DNA of 64,000 nucleotides, taken from NCBI GenBank assembly GCA_029204225.1, contig CM055101.1, positions 58,953,579 to 59,017,578 of the forward strand, read 5' to 3'. Origin of the DNA: Diphasiastrum complanatum. Lineage: Eukaryota; Streptophyta; Lycopodiopsida; Lycopodiales; Lycopodiaceae. The notes under the pieces are model-generated. The model had not been told where the DNA came from, ran no database searches, and saw nothing but the letters and a program-made list of their open reading frames with translations. Positions 11,517 through 21,098 of the stretch are shown in pieces. The translations under genes were made by a program, and so were the position numbers. Numbering within the stretch: position 1 is the stretch's first letter; each line of letters opens with the position of its first letter.

Positions 11517-11950
11517 TTAGGGGATATTAGAACTCAAAATTGCCCCTTTGTCAAGATGTTGTTTTTGACTTTGCATGCTTTCAACGCTTATGTGTTCCAA
11601 TGAATGGTGTCCATCTGTGAGTAATTGTAACAGTGGTTGACGGACGGAAATTGTATTTAACTTTTCCAGCCAAATTTTTGTGATTTTCAAATATCCCGCT
11701 GGGAAGAACAAACAATTGTGATTCGCCCACAGTTATTGCCCGAATACTCTTACGTTGCCTATCATTGTTCACTTCAGGTTGATTTGACGTCAATAGTCAT
11801 AAACTGTGGTTAACTTATCCTTGTAGTTTAGGAACTTCTTGTCATTCATAGGTATACCTCTCATTTTCTACATTCTATCTCTTATTTTGGATTGTCTCGC
11901 AATCTCTACATTCTCTCCGTTCTCAGCCTACGTACTTGTATTTTCGACTA
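11517..11950. other. Upstream region of the 11951 gene, nothing definite
   Basis: Pyrimidine-rich sequence around 11850-11935 looks like a plant 5' leader. Minus-strand ORFs here have no motif. I see no convincing TATA box. Confidence 0.35.
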
Positions 11951-13245
11951 ATGGCTACACATAATCGGAGACTACGAGGAACCATTGATGCAATCAATAT
12001 TTGCAATGAAAAAAATACAAAAGATCAATGGATACCAAGAATATATCAAAAATATCAATGGATCTTGATGCATCCCTCTGCAAAAGGGTCATTCCGAAAA
12101 AGAAAAAAGATCGGATAACATATATAGAAGCTCTTGGACAGGCAGGATAATGGATTAAAAAGTATCATCTGTCGGTCAATCTATCACAAAAGTTTTAATT
12201 CAACATGCTTATCTTCAGAATGAGCTCAACATTCATGATCTGAATCCAAATGATAGAAGGAAATGCAATTGTAAGTTTTCAGATTTAATTTCTTTAGAGT
12301 TAGCATTTTCTCTAAATTAAATTTTTCTTGAGATGTTTGTGTTGGTTTTGCATATTTGTATCCATCAAATTTCGTTGAATGGCAAATAGTTCAATCGATT
12401 GAAGGAATAATCGATGTCATACATTCGGATATCAGTATTTTACAATATAAAGTTCGTTCTCCAAAATCACTTTTAGAGTCAGGAGTTTTTTTGATGATCA
12501 CACCTACTCCTGATAAAAATGGTTTAGTTGGTAGATTAGAGCCATATCCTCTACCAGATTTTTTGAGTGAGGAATGGATTTCTCCTGATGCAGCAATTTC
12601 AGAAAGTTTTCGATCTAGGCTATATATTGATATTCAGAGTATATTAAAATGTAACACTGGATCAAAGAATAATAGATTAAGTTGGTATCTACCTTTTACT
12701 ATTTTTGTTGATTTTTTTTCCAAATGCAATGTTCGGAGAACAAAAACAATATTTATCTGTAAGGACTTGAGTGCTGAAATAATCGTCGAGTTGTTGGATA
12801 ATAATTGGGATACAGAACAAAATCAGCAAGTTGAGTGCAGAGTATGTTATTCATCCATGAAATTTAGATATCACATTGAAAAACAAATGCTCACTTTGTT
12901 GCTCTATTATAGAAGATGGATTAAATACAAAAATGTTTGGAAGCCACTTGATCAAGATTTTGGTATAAACCCTCAAGAGCAACTTCAGATAAACAGTGAA
13001 AAGGAATGACAACATTCTTCCAATGGTTGAAGTCGAGGAAGATTGGTGTCTCAATCACATTTGATCAGAACTAGACATGTTGCAATTCCATCTACCTCAA
13101 TACTATCAATTTCAATTGAATGATATAAAGGTACGTTATGCCATATGAAAGTATTCCTTTTTTTCTATTTCTAAGTGAATCAGTTTCATAAAATATATTA
13201 ACTAAAATAATTTCTCTTGTGCAGGTAAGAGTAAGGCAGGACTAG
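11951..13245 (+). CDS. Unrecognised gene, probably three exons, now degenerate
   Basis: The start chosen is the ATG at 11951 (MATHNRRLRGTIDAI); an in-frame ATG lies 15 bases upstream. Exon 1 runs to a GTAAGT donor at 12271, with one frameshift near 12110 and a stop soon after. A 217-codon open stretch (12356-13009) forms most of exon 2 and reads LVGRLEPYPLPDFLSEEWIS and KNVWKPLDQDFGINPQEQ. After a frameshift it continues as EVEEDWCLNHI to a GTACGT donor at 13131. The acceptor ttgtgcag at 13221-13224 gives a last exon VRVRQD with a stop at 13243-13245. The stop abuts the copia insertion. AT-rich codons match the 19.5-21.1 kb gene. I recognise no domain. Introns are inferred from consensus sites only. 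Confidence 0.45.
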
Positions 13246-13973
13246 TGTGAAGATTAGTAAAATATTATCTTCCTATCTCAAGTTTTGGGCCATGTCCATG
13301 GTTATTTTCATTGTAATCTATGTTGTACATAAAAGGTATGTGAATTGAGCACATAACCTTCTAGAATAGGTTGAGTTTGAGTTAGGTAGATTCAAATTTG
13401 ATGACATGCAAAAGTTTAGATAGCATGCAATGTCTTTCTGTATGCATGCAAGCCACATGCAATCAGTGCATGCAACATGCAAAGTGGTTTCTGTGAGCTA
13501 CACATGTCTAGATGGTTTTATGAGTTGACATGCAATACATGCAATATCCATGCATGTAGTTACACATGTGGATCCCTGGTAGGTGAGTTAACTCAATTAA
13601 TTGTACTTTCCATGCAACTCTACTATAGGAATTCGAGTCTCTTTCATGTAGGGAAATCTTGGCATATTTTGCCATACTGTGAATAATGAGATTTTGGTGT
13701 TTTGGACTCATTCTCTCTCTACTCGAGTTTTCTATCATTGATTTTCTCTCTCTACTCGAGAGCAACCTGTTTTTTCCATACTGAGCACTAGAATTATTTT
13801 TGACATTCAATTCTCATAGTAAGAAGTTAGATTTTTTAGTCAGTTGTATGCCATTGTGCTCTTGCCATAGATTTTTCAAGTATATTGTTCTCTAATCAAT
13901 CTTGTGCAATCACAACACCTCAGTAAGATCATGTAGGGTGTGTGGTGAAGTTCACAAATGTAAAAACTTCACA
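13246..13973 (+). repeat. 5' LTR of element B
   Basis: Begins TGTGAAGATTAGTAAAA and ends ACTTCACA, directly followed by the PBS. It is homologous to 16787-17392 in direct orientation and to 15990-16108 in reverse. It contains several clustered atgcatgcaa-type motifs around 13400-13560. Confidence 0.88.
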
Positions 13974-13987
13974 TGGTATCAGAGCTT
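13974..13987 (+). promoter_or_regulatory. Primer-binding site of element B (initiator Met tRNA)
   Basis: TGGTATCAGAGCTT immediately follows the LTR. TGGTATCAGAGC is the standard plant initiator-Met tRNA complement used by copia and many gypsy elements. Confidence 0.9.
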
Positions 13988-14719
13988 GATGCTTTGAAGA
14001 GGTGAGGGTGTATACATCAGAACAACATTGCCTTTGCTTGCAGGAACTTGGATTTGGGAGAGGAATTCAAACTCGCTGAGAAACAAGCTATCCGTGGATT
14101 ATAAGTGGATCAAAACGAGCCTGATCTGCTCCAGCAGAGCCTTGCATGGACAGAGAGCTCACACGTGTGAATTCAGCCCTCATTGATTGAGTGCTACTTC
14201 TCAACCATTGATCCAAATTTGATGTTCTATAACTTGTTGGATAGGTATTAAAGAGTAGAATGTGTTGCTCGAGTTTCTAGATCAATTTGATTTGTTTTTA
14301 GAAGAGTTTTAGGCAATCAGAGAGTTGAGAGAGTACTCAACTCGTGGGATATGCCAAAGTGAGCACACATCAGTTCTTTTCACCACTTTCATCAATTTTC
14401 ACTGTCAATCAAGTAGAATTTGATGGAAGTGAGTATTCTGAGGTCTTAGACTTTTTATTTCACACAAATTACTGTGTTTGAGTTGAAAGTAAACTCCTAG
14501 AAAGTTTTTCAGTTCTTTGAAACTCGTGGGAGAGATAGAATTCTTGCTTGTATGTGCTTCATTTCTGTGATTGAAGCAACGTCCAAATTCAAGATAGATT
14601 GATTTTCTATGTTGAGAGTTTGTTCTCACAATCTGTTGCTAGATTTCATAGGTTGGATCAACATCATTTGTGTTAGATTCACATTTCTTGGAGCACAGTG
14701 AGAGATTAACACCTTCCAA

Positions 14720-15989
14720 TTATGCAATGTGGAAGATTAGAATGGAATAATTATTGATTCTATAGGTTGTAATGGACATTGTGAGTGGAGCTGAATAAGA
14801 ACCTGCAGCACCTAATGAAGCTGCAGCATTTCACAAAAGAACCAGAATTGCCCTTCATTTCATAAAAATGAGATCTTCCATGAAGATCAGAAGTTTAACT
14901 TGGATGATGCACATATCAAGGAGTCTCATGCAAGATCTACAATCATCAATCTTGATGCTGCTCAAGAAGTGGTGAGGTCGAGGCTTGAGGAGGAGAAACT
15001 TCAAGCAACCACAACAAGAAGATCTACATGAGCAAGATCTGAGCCAAGGAGGCTCACATATGATGAAGAAGGAAGGCAAGTGGAAGGTGAAACTTCCTAT
15101 CATGCTCTCTTCATATCAGATGAAGAGCCTAAAGATGTCCAAGAAGCTCTACCATCCAAGATGTGGGTTGAAGCAATGACCCAAGAGTTTGAAGCCTTGA
15201 TGTCAAACAACACATGGGAGCTTGTGGAGCTACCAAACAACATGCATGTGATTGCATGTAAGTGGGTTTTCAAAATCAAATATAATCATGATGGATCTAT
15301 CAATAAGTATAAAGCAAGACCTTGTGCCAAAGGCTACTCACAAATCAAAGGTCTTGACTATGAAGACACCTTTTCACTAGTTGCAAAGATGGTAACAATC
15401 AGAGTACTCATATCTCTTGCATGTTTTCACAAGATGTTTCTAATGCATTTCTCAATGGTTATCTTGAGGAGGAGATTTACATGGAGCAATCTCCTGGTTT
15501 TGTGAAAGAAGGTAATGAATCAAAAGTTTGTCTTTTGTTCAAAAGTTTCTATGGACTGAAATAAGCAACAAGGTCTTGGTATGCAAGGCTCAACTCCTCT
15601 CATATCACTCGGATTTTGTCTAAGTGAATATGACCCTTCTCTGTATAATAAGTTTGTAGATAGTTTTGTGATTATTCTTCTCATCTATGTAGATGATATC
15701 ATTCTTTGTGAAAATAATGAGAAGCTAGTTGAAGAAACTAAGCATGCACTTGGTAGAGAGTTTAAGATGCACGACTTAGGAGTTCTTCACTATATTCTAG
15801 GCCTTGAAATAGATTCTTGGAAAGGTCAGGCATTTATAAGCCAATGTAGATATGCACTTTCCATGCTCAAGAAATTCCAAATGGAAAACTGTAAAGGCAT
15901 AGATACACTTATGGAGCACATTGTAAAAGTTCCTATGAAAGATGATGAAAAATCCTTTGTGGACATCACTCTTTATAGGAGACTTATTT
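14720..15989 (+). pseudogene. Copia gag trace and reverse transcriptase remnant of element B
   Basis: Reverse transcriptase of a Ty1/copia polyprotein. A short gag N-terminus (NYAMWKIRME) around 14720 runs after about 200 bases into the RT linker, so the rest of gag, protease and integrase is deleted. From 15080 the frame reads MWVEAMTQEFEALMSNNTWE and CKWVFKIKYNHDGSINKYKA, the classic copia RT start. A frameshift near 15424 leads to [20 protein letters not shown] with one stop. From 15581 it continues with the catalytic YVDD in LLIYVDDIILCENN and then FKMHDLGVLHYILGLEI. It stops at YRRLI where the inversion begins. Non-functional. Confidence 0.9.
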
Positions 15990-16108
15990 CTAGAAGGTTA
16001 TGTGCTCAATTCACATACCTTTTATGTACAACATAGATTACAATGGAAATAACCATGGACATGGCCCAAAACTCGAGATAGGAAGATAATATTTTACTAA
16101 TTTTCACA
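15990..16108 (-). repeat. Inverted fragment of the 3' LTR of element B
   Basis: The reverse complement equals the first about 120 bases of the 5' LTR, beginning TGTGAAAATTAG at 16108. The minus-strand polypurine tract AAGGAGGAG (16109-16117) lies just before it. This is the LTR part of the inverted block; the rest of the LTR continues at 16787. Confidence 0.85.
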
Positions 16109-16765
16109 CTCCTCCTTAAAATTTATGTTCCTATCCAACATAGACTTTGAAATTAGGCCAAGATTAGACCTCATCTTGATAAAGACATTCTTGAGTAATG
16201 GCTTGGTGAGAAGATCTGCAACACAATTTGAAGATTCAACATGCTCCAGTGAGATCTCTCTCCCAATGACTTTTTCTCTTACAAAATGATGAGCTACCTC
16301 GATGTGTTTGCTCCTTGCATGGAAAACTAGATTATTTGCGAGAGCCTGAGTAGAAATGTTATCATTCTTGATAATTGGAAGATCTTCATCTACATAACAC
16401 TTTAGCTCCAAAGGTAGCCTTTTGATCCATAAAACCTCATTTGTTGTGGTTGTAAGAGATTTGTACTCAGCTTCACAGGATGATAAGGAAATAGTTGTTT
16501 GCTTCTTTGATAGCCAAGAAACCAAGTTTTCTCCAAGAAAAATAGTGTAAGCACTTGTGGATTTTCTATCCAACCTGTCTCCTACAAAATCTGAATCTGA
16601 AGAAGCAATCAAAGTCAGATCTTCTCCTTTGTAGAATAATCCATAATCTAAGGTAGAAGATATATACCTCAAGATTCTTTTAGCCAACTTCCAATGATAT
16701 AACTTTGGATCCTGCATGTGTTGACTTAGCTTATGAACACTAAAGCTTAGATCAGGCCTGGTCAC
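16097..16765 (-). pseudogene. Copia RNase H region of element B, inverted relative to RT
   Basis: The 222-codon ORF reads VTRPDLSFSVHKLSQHMQDP at its start, joining naturally to the YRRLI that ends the plus-strand RT. It has the RNase H motifs SDSDFVGDRLDRKSTSAYT, SLSSCEAEYKSL and KHIEVAHHFVREKV, and the family-typical end HVESSNCVADLLTKPL. RNase H degrades the RNA strand during reverse transcription. It is open and well preserved but on the opposite strand from its own RT, so no full polyprotein can be made from this copy. Confidence 0.92.
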
Positions 16766-16786
16766 TGTTAACCATATAAGTGAGCA

Positions 16787-17392
16787 GGTCGAGTTTCAGT
16801 TAGGTAGATTCAAATTTGATGACATGCAAAAGTTTAGATAGCATGCAATGTCTTTCTATATGCATGCAAGCCACATGCAATCAGTGCATGCAATATGCAA
16901 AGTGGTTTCTGTGATCTACACATTTCTAGGCAGTTTAATGAGTTGACATGCAATACATGCAATATCCATGCATGCAGTTACACATGTGGATCCCTGGTAG
17001 GTGAGTTAACTCAGTTAAGTGGACTTGCCATGCAACTCCACTATAGGAATTCGAGTCTCTTTCATGTAAAAAATCTTGGCATGTTTTGCCATATTGTGAA
17101 TAATGAGATTTTGGTGTTTTGGACTCATTCTCTCTCTACTTGAGTTTTCTATCATTGATTTTCTCTCTCTACTCGAGAGCAGCCTGTTTTTCCCATACTG
17201 AGCACTTAGAATTATTTTTGACATTCAATTCTCATAGTAAGAAGTTAGATTTTTCAGTCGAATGTATGCCATTGTGCTCTTGCCATAGATTTTTCAAGTA
17301 TAATATTCTCTGATCAATTTTGTGCAATCACAACACCTCAGTAAGATCATGTAGGGTGTGTGGTGAAGTTCACACGTGCTAAAAACTTCACA
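16787..17392 (+). repeat. 3' LTR of element B, remaining part
   Basis: Direct repeat of the 5' LTR from gtttgagttaggtag onward, ending AACTTCACA at 17392. The first about 120 bases are in the inverted block. Confidence 0.85.
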
Positions 17393-17631
17393 AAGAGCAT
17401 ATAAAATGCAAAGATATTGGAACATCCATCGAAATTGAAGATTCGTAGATTATTAACTATGGAATTTTATACTATGTGACAAGCGCTTTCCAATGATATT
17501 TAGATGTCATACTTTTGAGCTATTACTAAAAAGTTACAACGATTCAAAGATATTGGTTGAAAATAGTGACAAAATGCAAAAGAGATCTTGGCACGAATTC
17601 ATATGCGGCCCTTTTTGAACTCAAACTTCCT
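17393..17631. other. Short spacer, nothing recognised
   Basis: AT-rich, with no ORF or repeat found. It lies between element B and the histone-like remnant. Confidence 0.4.
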
Positions 17632-17952
17632 CTAATGCTTGGGCATGATGGTCACCCTCTTAGCATGGATAGCTGCAACAACAGTATCTGAAAAAAATTT
17701 CCATTGTCGTTACAGTCCATCTCACATCTACAGATAGACTTCTTGTAACATGTTTGATGAATCTATGTATGTGAGCTTTCGGAATCAGAAGATTATTGGT
17801 CTTCTGTAGCTTCCAAATATCCTTGAGCCAGGGTGGGTCTCTTCTTCTGCCCCTTGGCCTAGGAGGAGGTGGTGCTGGACGAGGCGATGGTGGTGCATTT
17901 CCCTTACCTCCTCCTGTGATTGGGATTCCACCATCTGTTTAGTTTGTGCCAT
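17632..17952 (-). pseudogene. Divergent histone H3 / CENH3-like gene remnant
   Basis: Histone H3 forms the nucleosome core with H4; CENH3 is its centromeric variant. The minus strand starts ATG at 17952 with MAQTKQ, matching the H3 start MARTKQ. After a frameshift a Gly/Pro/Arg-rich tail (PRPAPPPPRPRGRRRDPP) leads into KDIWKLQKTNNLLIPK, which matches the H3 alpha-N helix (REIRKYQKSTELLIRK). The TNNLLIPK wording is closer to CENH3. Next come HRFIKHVTR and VRWT, in the place of alpha-1 and the start of alpha-2. A second frameshift and a shortened alpha-2 precede AIHAKRVTIMPK, an exact H3 C-terminal signature, then a stop. The last helix (DIQLARRIRGERA) is missing. It reads away from the motif-rich region at 17953-19521. 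The host gene, a captured copy or a virus-like element gene are all possible. Confidence 0.7.
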
Positions 17953-17961
17953 TAGTATTCA

Positions 17962-18097
17962 ATATCGAATCAACGTGCGATGAAGGATAACTCAGGTTCA
18001 GAGGTCAGGTCAACGTCGAGCCGATACTTGAAATAAACCTAACCGATAGCTGGTAGCGGATGGAAGGAAGTTTGCTTCGAGCACGCTGAATCGATAT
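17962..18097. repeat. Inverted motif pair 1, in the H3-like leader
   Basis: ATATCGAATCAACGTGCG (17962-17979) is inverted relative to GCACGCTGAATCGATAT (18081-18097). The spacing is about twice that of the other pairs. Degenerate half-sites near 18015 and 18050 suggest two units in tandem. Confidence 0.75.
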
Positions 18098-18157
18098 GGC
18101 ATGGATATAGAGAACGACAAGAAATTTAAGCAAAAAAAATTCAGCGTCGTCTGTCTG

Positions 18158-18165
18158 TTTATATA
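18158..18165 (-). promoter_or_regulatory. TATA box for the H3-like gene
   Basis: The minus strand reads TATATAAA about 205 bases upstream of the ATG at 17952. The implied leader contains motif pair 1. Confidence 0.5.
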
Positions 18166-18487
18166 GAGAAAATCCGAAATGATTGCAAACTTGGTGGTTT
18201 GAATGTCCGAGGTTCGGATTACGTTGATGATTACTTCTAGATATTCAGAGGCTTGTCAATCAGATCAAATTAAATATCAATCTTTTTTCAAAATGATTAG
18301 CTGATAATAACCACCACAATTAATTTAAACGAAAGTATGGTCACATCTACAATTAATTCTACAAAAGTATGGTCACATCTACAATTTATTACTGAAATTG
18401 ACAAGGTTAAGCTATAAATATCTGACCTTTTTTAATATCCAATCATAATAATTTTGAAAAATTCCAAAGGCCATTATTTCACCCAAT

Positions 18488-18553
18488 AGCAAATCGACGT
18501 GCATATAGTGAATGTGAAAACTAGAGAGGCTATTCTCGCGCGCTGAACCGATT
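18488..18553. repeat. Inverted motif pair 2
   Basis: AGCAAATCGACGTGC on the left is inverted relative to GCGCGCTGAACCGATTT on the right, about 66 bases overall. It forms one arm of a larger palindrome with pair 3. Confidence 0.7.
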
Positions 18554-18570
18554 TTTTGAAGATAATATGA

Positions 18571-18647
18571 ATGATCAAAGCTTGACTCGATAGATTCTCC
18601 TTAGTTGTGGATAGTATGAAGAGTCTATCGAATCAAGCTTTGATCAT
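18571..18647. repeat. Palindrome with 28-bp stem and 21-base loop
   Basis: 18571-18598 pairs with 18620-18647 at 26 of 28 positions. Both arms begin ATGATCAAAGCTTGA when read inward, and motif pairs 2 and 3 lie outside them in mirror order. It could be a replication or processing hairpin, a terminator or a relic of an inverted duplication. Confidence 0.85.
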
Positions 18648-18686
18648 GCAAAATACCCTCCAAATTTTCGAAATTTTTTTCTACAA

Positions 18687-18755
18687 TAGCGATTTGACGC
18701 ACGCAGTCCAAGTGAAAAATCATTGTCTTCTCCACAGGCGCGCTGATTCGATATC
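18687..18755. repeat. Inverted motif pair 3
   Basis: TAGCGATTTGACGCACGC on the left is inverted relative to GCGCGCTGATTCGATATC on the right. It mirrors pair 2 across the palindrome. Confidence 0.75.
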
Positions 18756-18939
18756 TGAGATGCCTTGAAAATATATTGGAACGCATTATGAACGCCTTAT
18801 GAAAATATTCTAAAGAAACATTATCTCAAGAGAAAAAATCTCGTCTTTACGGTCCTTAAATAGGACGAGAGTCTATAATGATTCTTCTCGTACACGTTTT
18901 AAAATGTTGTCCATTTAGTATTTGTTAATTAATTGTTTA

Positions 18940-19150
18940 ATGATGATTCAGTGAGACTAGTGATAGACTATTTAATGTATTCCAACACAGGTACAGATTT
19001 TAGGATCAGGGCTAATGATGATTTGTAGAATCTAGTGATAGACTATTTAATGTATTCCGGTGCAGGTACATATTCTAGATCAGGGCTAATAATGATTCGT
19101 AGAATCTAGTGATAGACTAATTAATGTATTCTGGCGTACGTACAAATTTG
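18940..19150. repeat. Threefold tandem repeat, about 73-bp period
   Basis: Three copies of a unit containing ctagtgatagactatttaat followed by gtattcc, a variable gcaggtac and gatcagggctaa. The third copy is shorter. Located about 90 bases upstream of the plus-strand TATA box, where enhancer-like direct repeats would sit. Confidence 0.85.
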
Positions 19151-19236
19151 TCTCGCTCTGATTGGTGGATAGATATAGACTGTGTTTCTCAATTCATTAT
19201 TTGACAAATGTATGGTTGTGATCAGCAAAAATTGAC

Positions 19237-19244
19237 TATAAATA
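19237..19244 (+). promoter_or_regulatory. TATA box for the 19522 gene
   Basis: TATAAATA lies downstream of the tandem repeat and about 280 bases before the ATG. The implied leader carries motif pairs 4 and 5. Confidence 0.6.
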
Positions 19245-19323
19245 TGGGCACCACTCTCCATATTTTGATTCCGTGATCTTTCATTCTGAACTCACTAGTC
19301 ATCTTGTTTTCTTTCTTTCTTGT

Positions 19324-19394
19324 GATATCGAATCGACACACGCCTTCCCATACAGTGCACGGTCGGATTCATTCAGACGCGCTGAATTGATATC
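19324..19394. repeat. Inverted motif pair 4, in the 19522 gene leader
   Basis: GATATCGAATCGACACACG on the left is inverted relative to GCGCTGAATTGATATC on the right, 71 bases overall. Confidence 0.8.
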
Positions 19395-19441
19395 AACCTC
19401 TTCTGACGTGTGCTTGCAAAAAATTTTATTCTCGTCCTAAC

Positions 19442-19512
19442 GATATCGGATCAACGTGCGCACTGTGGTTCATTCCTCTACCAATATCATTCTGTCACGT
19501 TGAACCAATATC
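19442..19512. repeat. Inverted motif pair 5, directly before the 19522 start codon
   Basis: GATATCGGATCAACGTGCG on the left is inverted relative to CACGTTGAACCAATATC on the right, 71 bases overall. It ends 9 bases before the ATG. Confidence 0.8.
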
Positions 19513-19521
19513 AAGTTCAAT

Positions 19522-21069
19522 ATGGCTAGTTCTTCCATGTCCTCAAATAACAAACTTCTGGATTTTTTGAATGCCACTAACATTTCATCTGAGAAATTAG
19601 GGTATTTTGCGACTATTTTTTTTGTTCCCTTCGATATCAATAAGCTAGCTTATGAAAATCGTTATAATTTAATTTCTTATCTTGATAATTTTTCTCAGAT
19701 TATTAGTACTCATGTTTTGGATATACATAGTTTTTGTTTCGTTCATTTTCAGGACCTTGTGCATTCCCAACTATCCTCTCAGCATAAACACAATAGAAAG
19801 TACTCTAACTTGCATGACCATTTCAAAAGAAATATACTACTGTGATATCCACAAAAGAATATGTCATCTTATAATCAAAGGAATGGCTTTTGTCTTTTAC
19901 ATATCTGTTAAAATTCCAGATGATGAGTCTGTTGAATCTTCAATTGTTCCATTGATCGAAGCATCTGCACCTGTTCCAATTGATGTAGATGATGCAGATA
20001 CTGATATAGGAGTTGAAGCTGAAGCATCTATGGCTTCAAATTATCAAAAAACTCTCCCTCGTTTTATAATCCTCTCTGATTCTCTTCCATCTGCATCTCC
20101 TATTAATCAATTAACTCTACTCGATGTTCCCTTAAATTTTATAAATAATGAAAGTTATATTTCATTTAATGATATAGAAGATGTTTTGAATTTGAGAGAG
20201 GATGAAATCCTCTCAATTTTTTCTAAAACTTTATCAGAATTTTCCGACATTGTTGATTACACATATGATGACCTTGAAAGTGAGATAGATTATGATAAAG
20301 ATGGCAATTGGAAATCTGGCAATGAGGCCTTGGAGGCCATGATTGAAAAATCTAAAGTATATGAAAAAACTTTGCCTATAGAGGAGGAATTTTTGGAATT
20401 CCAAAAAAAATATCCCCCAAGGCCTAGATATATCCCTCCAGAAATGTAGAGGCCATTGGAGGACATGACATTAGCAGAGCAAATGTCGTTGAATACAATG
20501 ATTATGATCTGGTACATAGATATTATATTGGTATTGATATTGTTCAGTTTTCTTATTTCAAACATTGTGTTAAAGTATGAGTTTGCAGTGTTATTTATCA
20601 TTCTAAATTTATTTTCTTTACTCGTTTACAGGATGCTTTTGAAATTGATGCCTTTGATATGAGACATGGAGGCGTCCGAGGTGTATCAGCTGGGAGAAAG
20701 GATGTGTAGCTAACTCATTATTTGAAAAACTTTCAAAATAATGAGATTTGTATGTATCATTCATCTTTTATTCCATATGCAACCACTGTCATTATGGCCA
20801 TCAAATCATTATCAGTTTGTTTAGGAGGCCATAAGTACACAAGAGGAACATATAAAATATTTTTTGTGAAAAGAGATTTGGCTATTAAGATATTGGGTTA
20901 TACTCCTAATGAAACTACAAAAAGATCATCTGCAATGGCCCTTTATTCGGGTTACATTGATATGAGCAAAAGGAAAAATTTAGAATTTTTGGATCCATAT
21001 GAAAGGAAATTATTCCTTCATGACAATACCATTCGTTTGAATCTTGAAGAGGATGATGAAGATAATTAA
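19522..21069 (+). CDS. Unknown spliced gene of the 17.6-23.7 kb cluster, degenerate
   Basis: The start is MASSSMSSNNKLLDFLN at 19522, the first ATG after two leader hairpins. The opening frame shifts near 19740, perhaps at an acceptor ttttcag, into a long open frame to 20449. That frame contains KRICHLIIKGMAFVFYISVK, then an acidic region (VDDADTDIGVEAEA, YDDLESEIDYDKDG), and ends in PPRPRYIPPEM. A one-base shift continues as HDISRANVVEYNDYDLVHRY to a GTATGA donor at about 20577. The acceptor tttacag near 20631 leads to DAFEIDAFDMRHGGVRGVSA, one in-frame stop, and an open end (20722-21069) with SLSVCLGGHKYTRGTYKIFF and an acidic tail LEEDDEDN. I recognise no family. It converges on the minus gene ending at 21099, 30 bases away. 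Probably a pseudogene. Confidence 0.5.
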
Positions 21070-21098
21070 ACAAATTTCTGTAATAGATTTTTGATATA

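Larger units (their letters stand above)
13246..17392 (+). mobile_element. Ty1/copia retrotransposon B with internal inversion and large deletion
   Basis: The element has a 728-bp 5' LTR, an exact initiator-Met PBS, a trace of gag, an RT region and a 3' LTR. Most of gag, protease and integrase is missing. The last part of pol plus the start of the 3' LTR (15990-about 16786) is inverted in place. The bases before and after the element (ACTAG and AAGAG) are not a clean duplication. It lies directly behind the stop codon of the unknown gene at 11951. Confidence 0.85.
17953..19521. promoter_or_regulatory. Divergent control region between the H3-like remnant and the 19522 gene
   Basis: This 1.57-kb gene-free stretch separates two divergent genes. 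It holds a TATA box for each, at least five pairs of inverted 16-19-base motifs, a 28-bp-stem palindrome and a threefold 73-bp tandem repeat. Motif pairs lie in the 5' leaders of both genes, just before their start codons. This layout suggests a shared regulatory or replication region rather than ordinary spacer. The function is inferred. Confidence 0.6.

Noticed and set aside
13241-17397. Target-site duplication for copia element B
   Set aside because: The flanks read ACTAG and AAGAG, which do not match well enough to claim a duplication.
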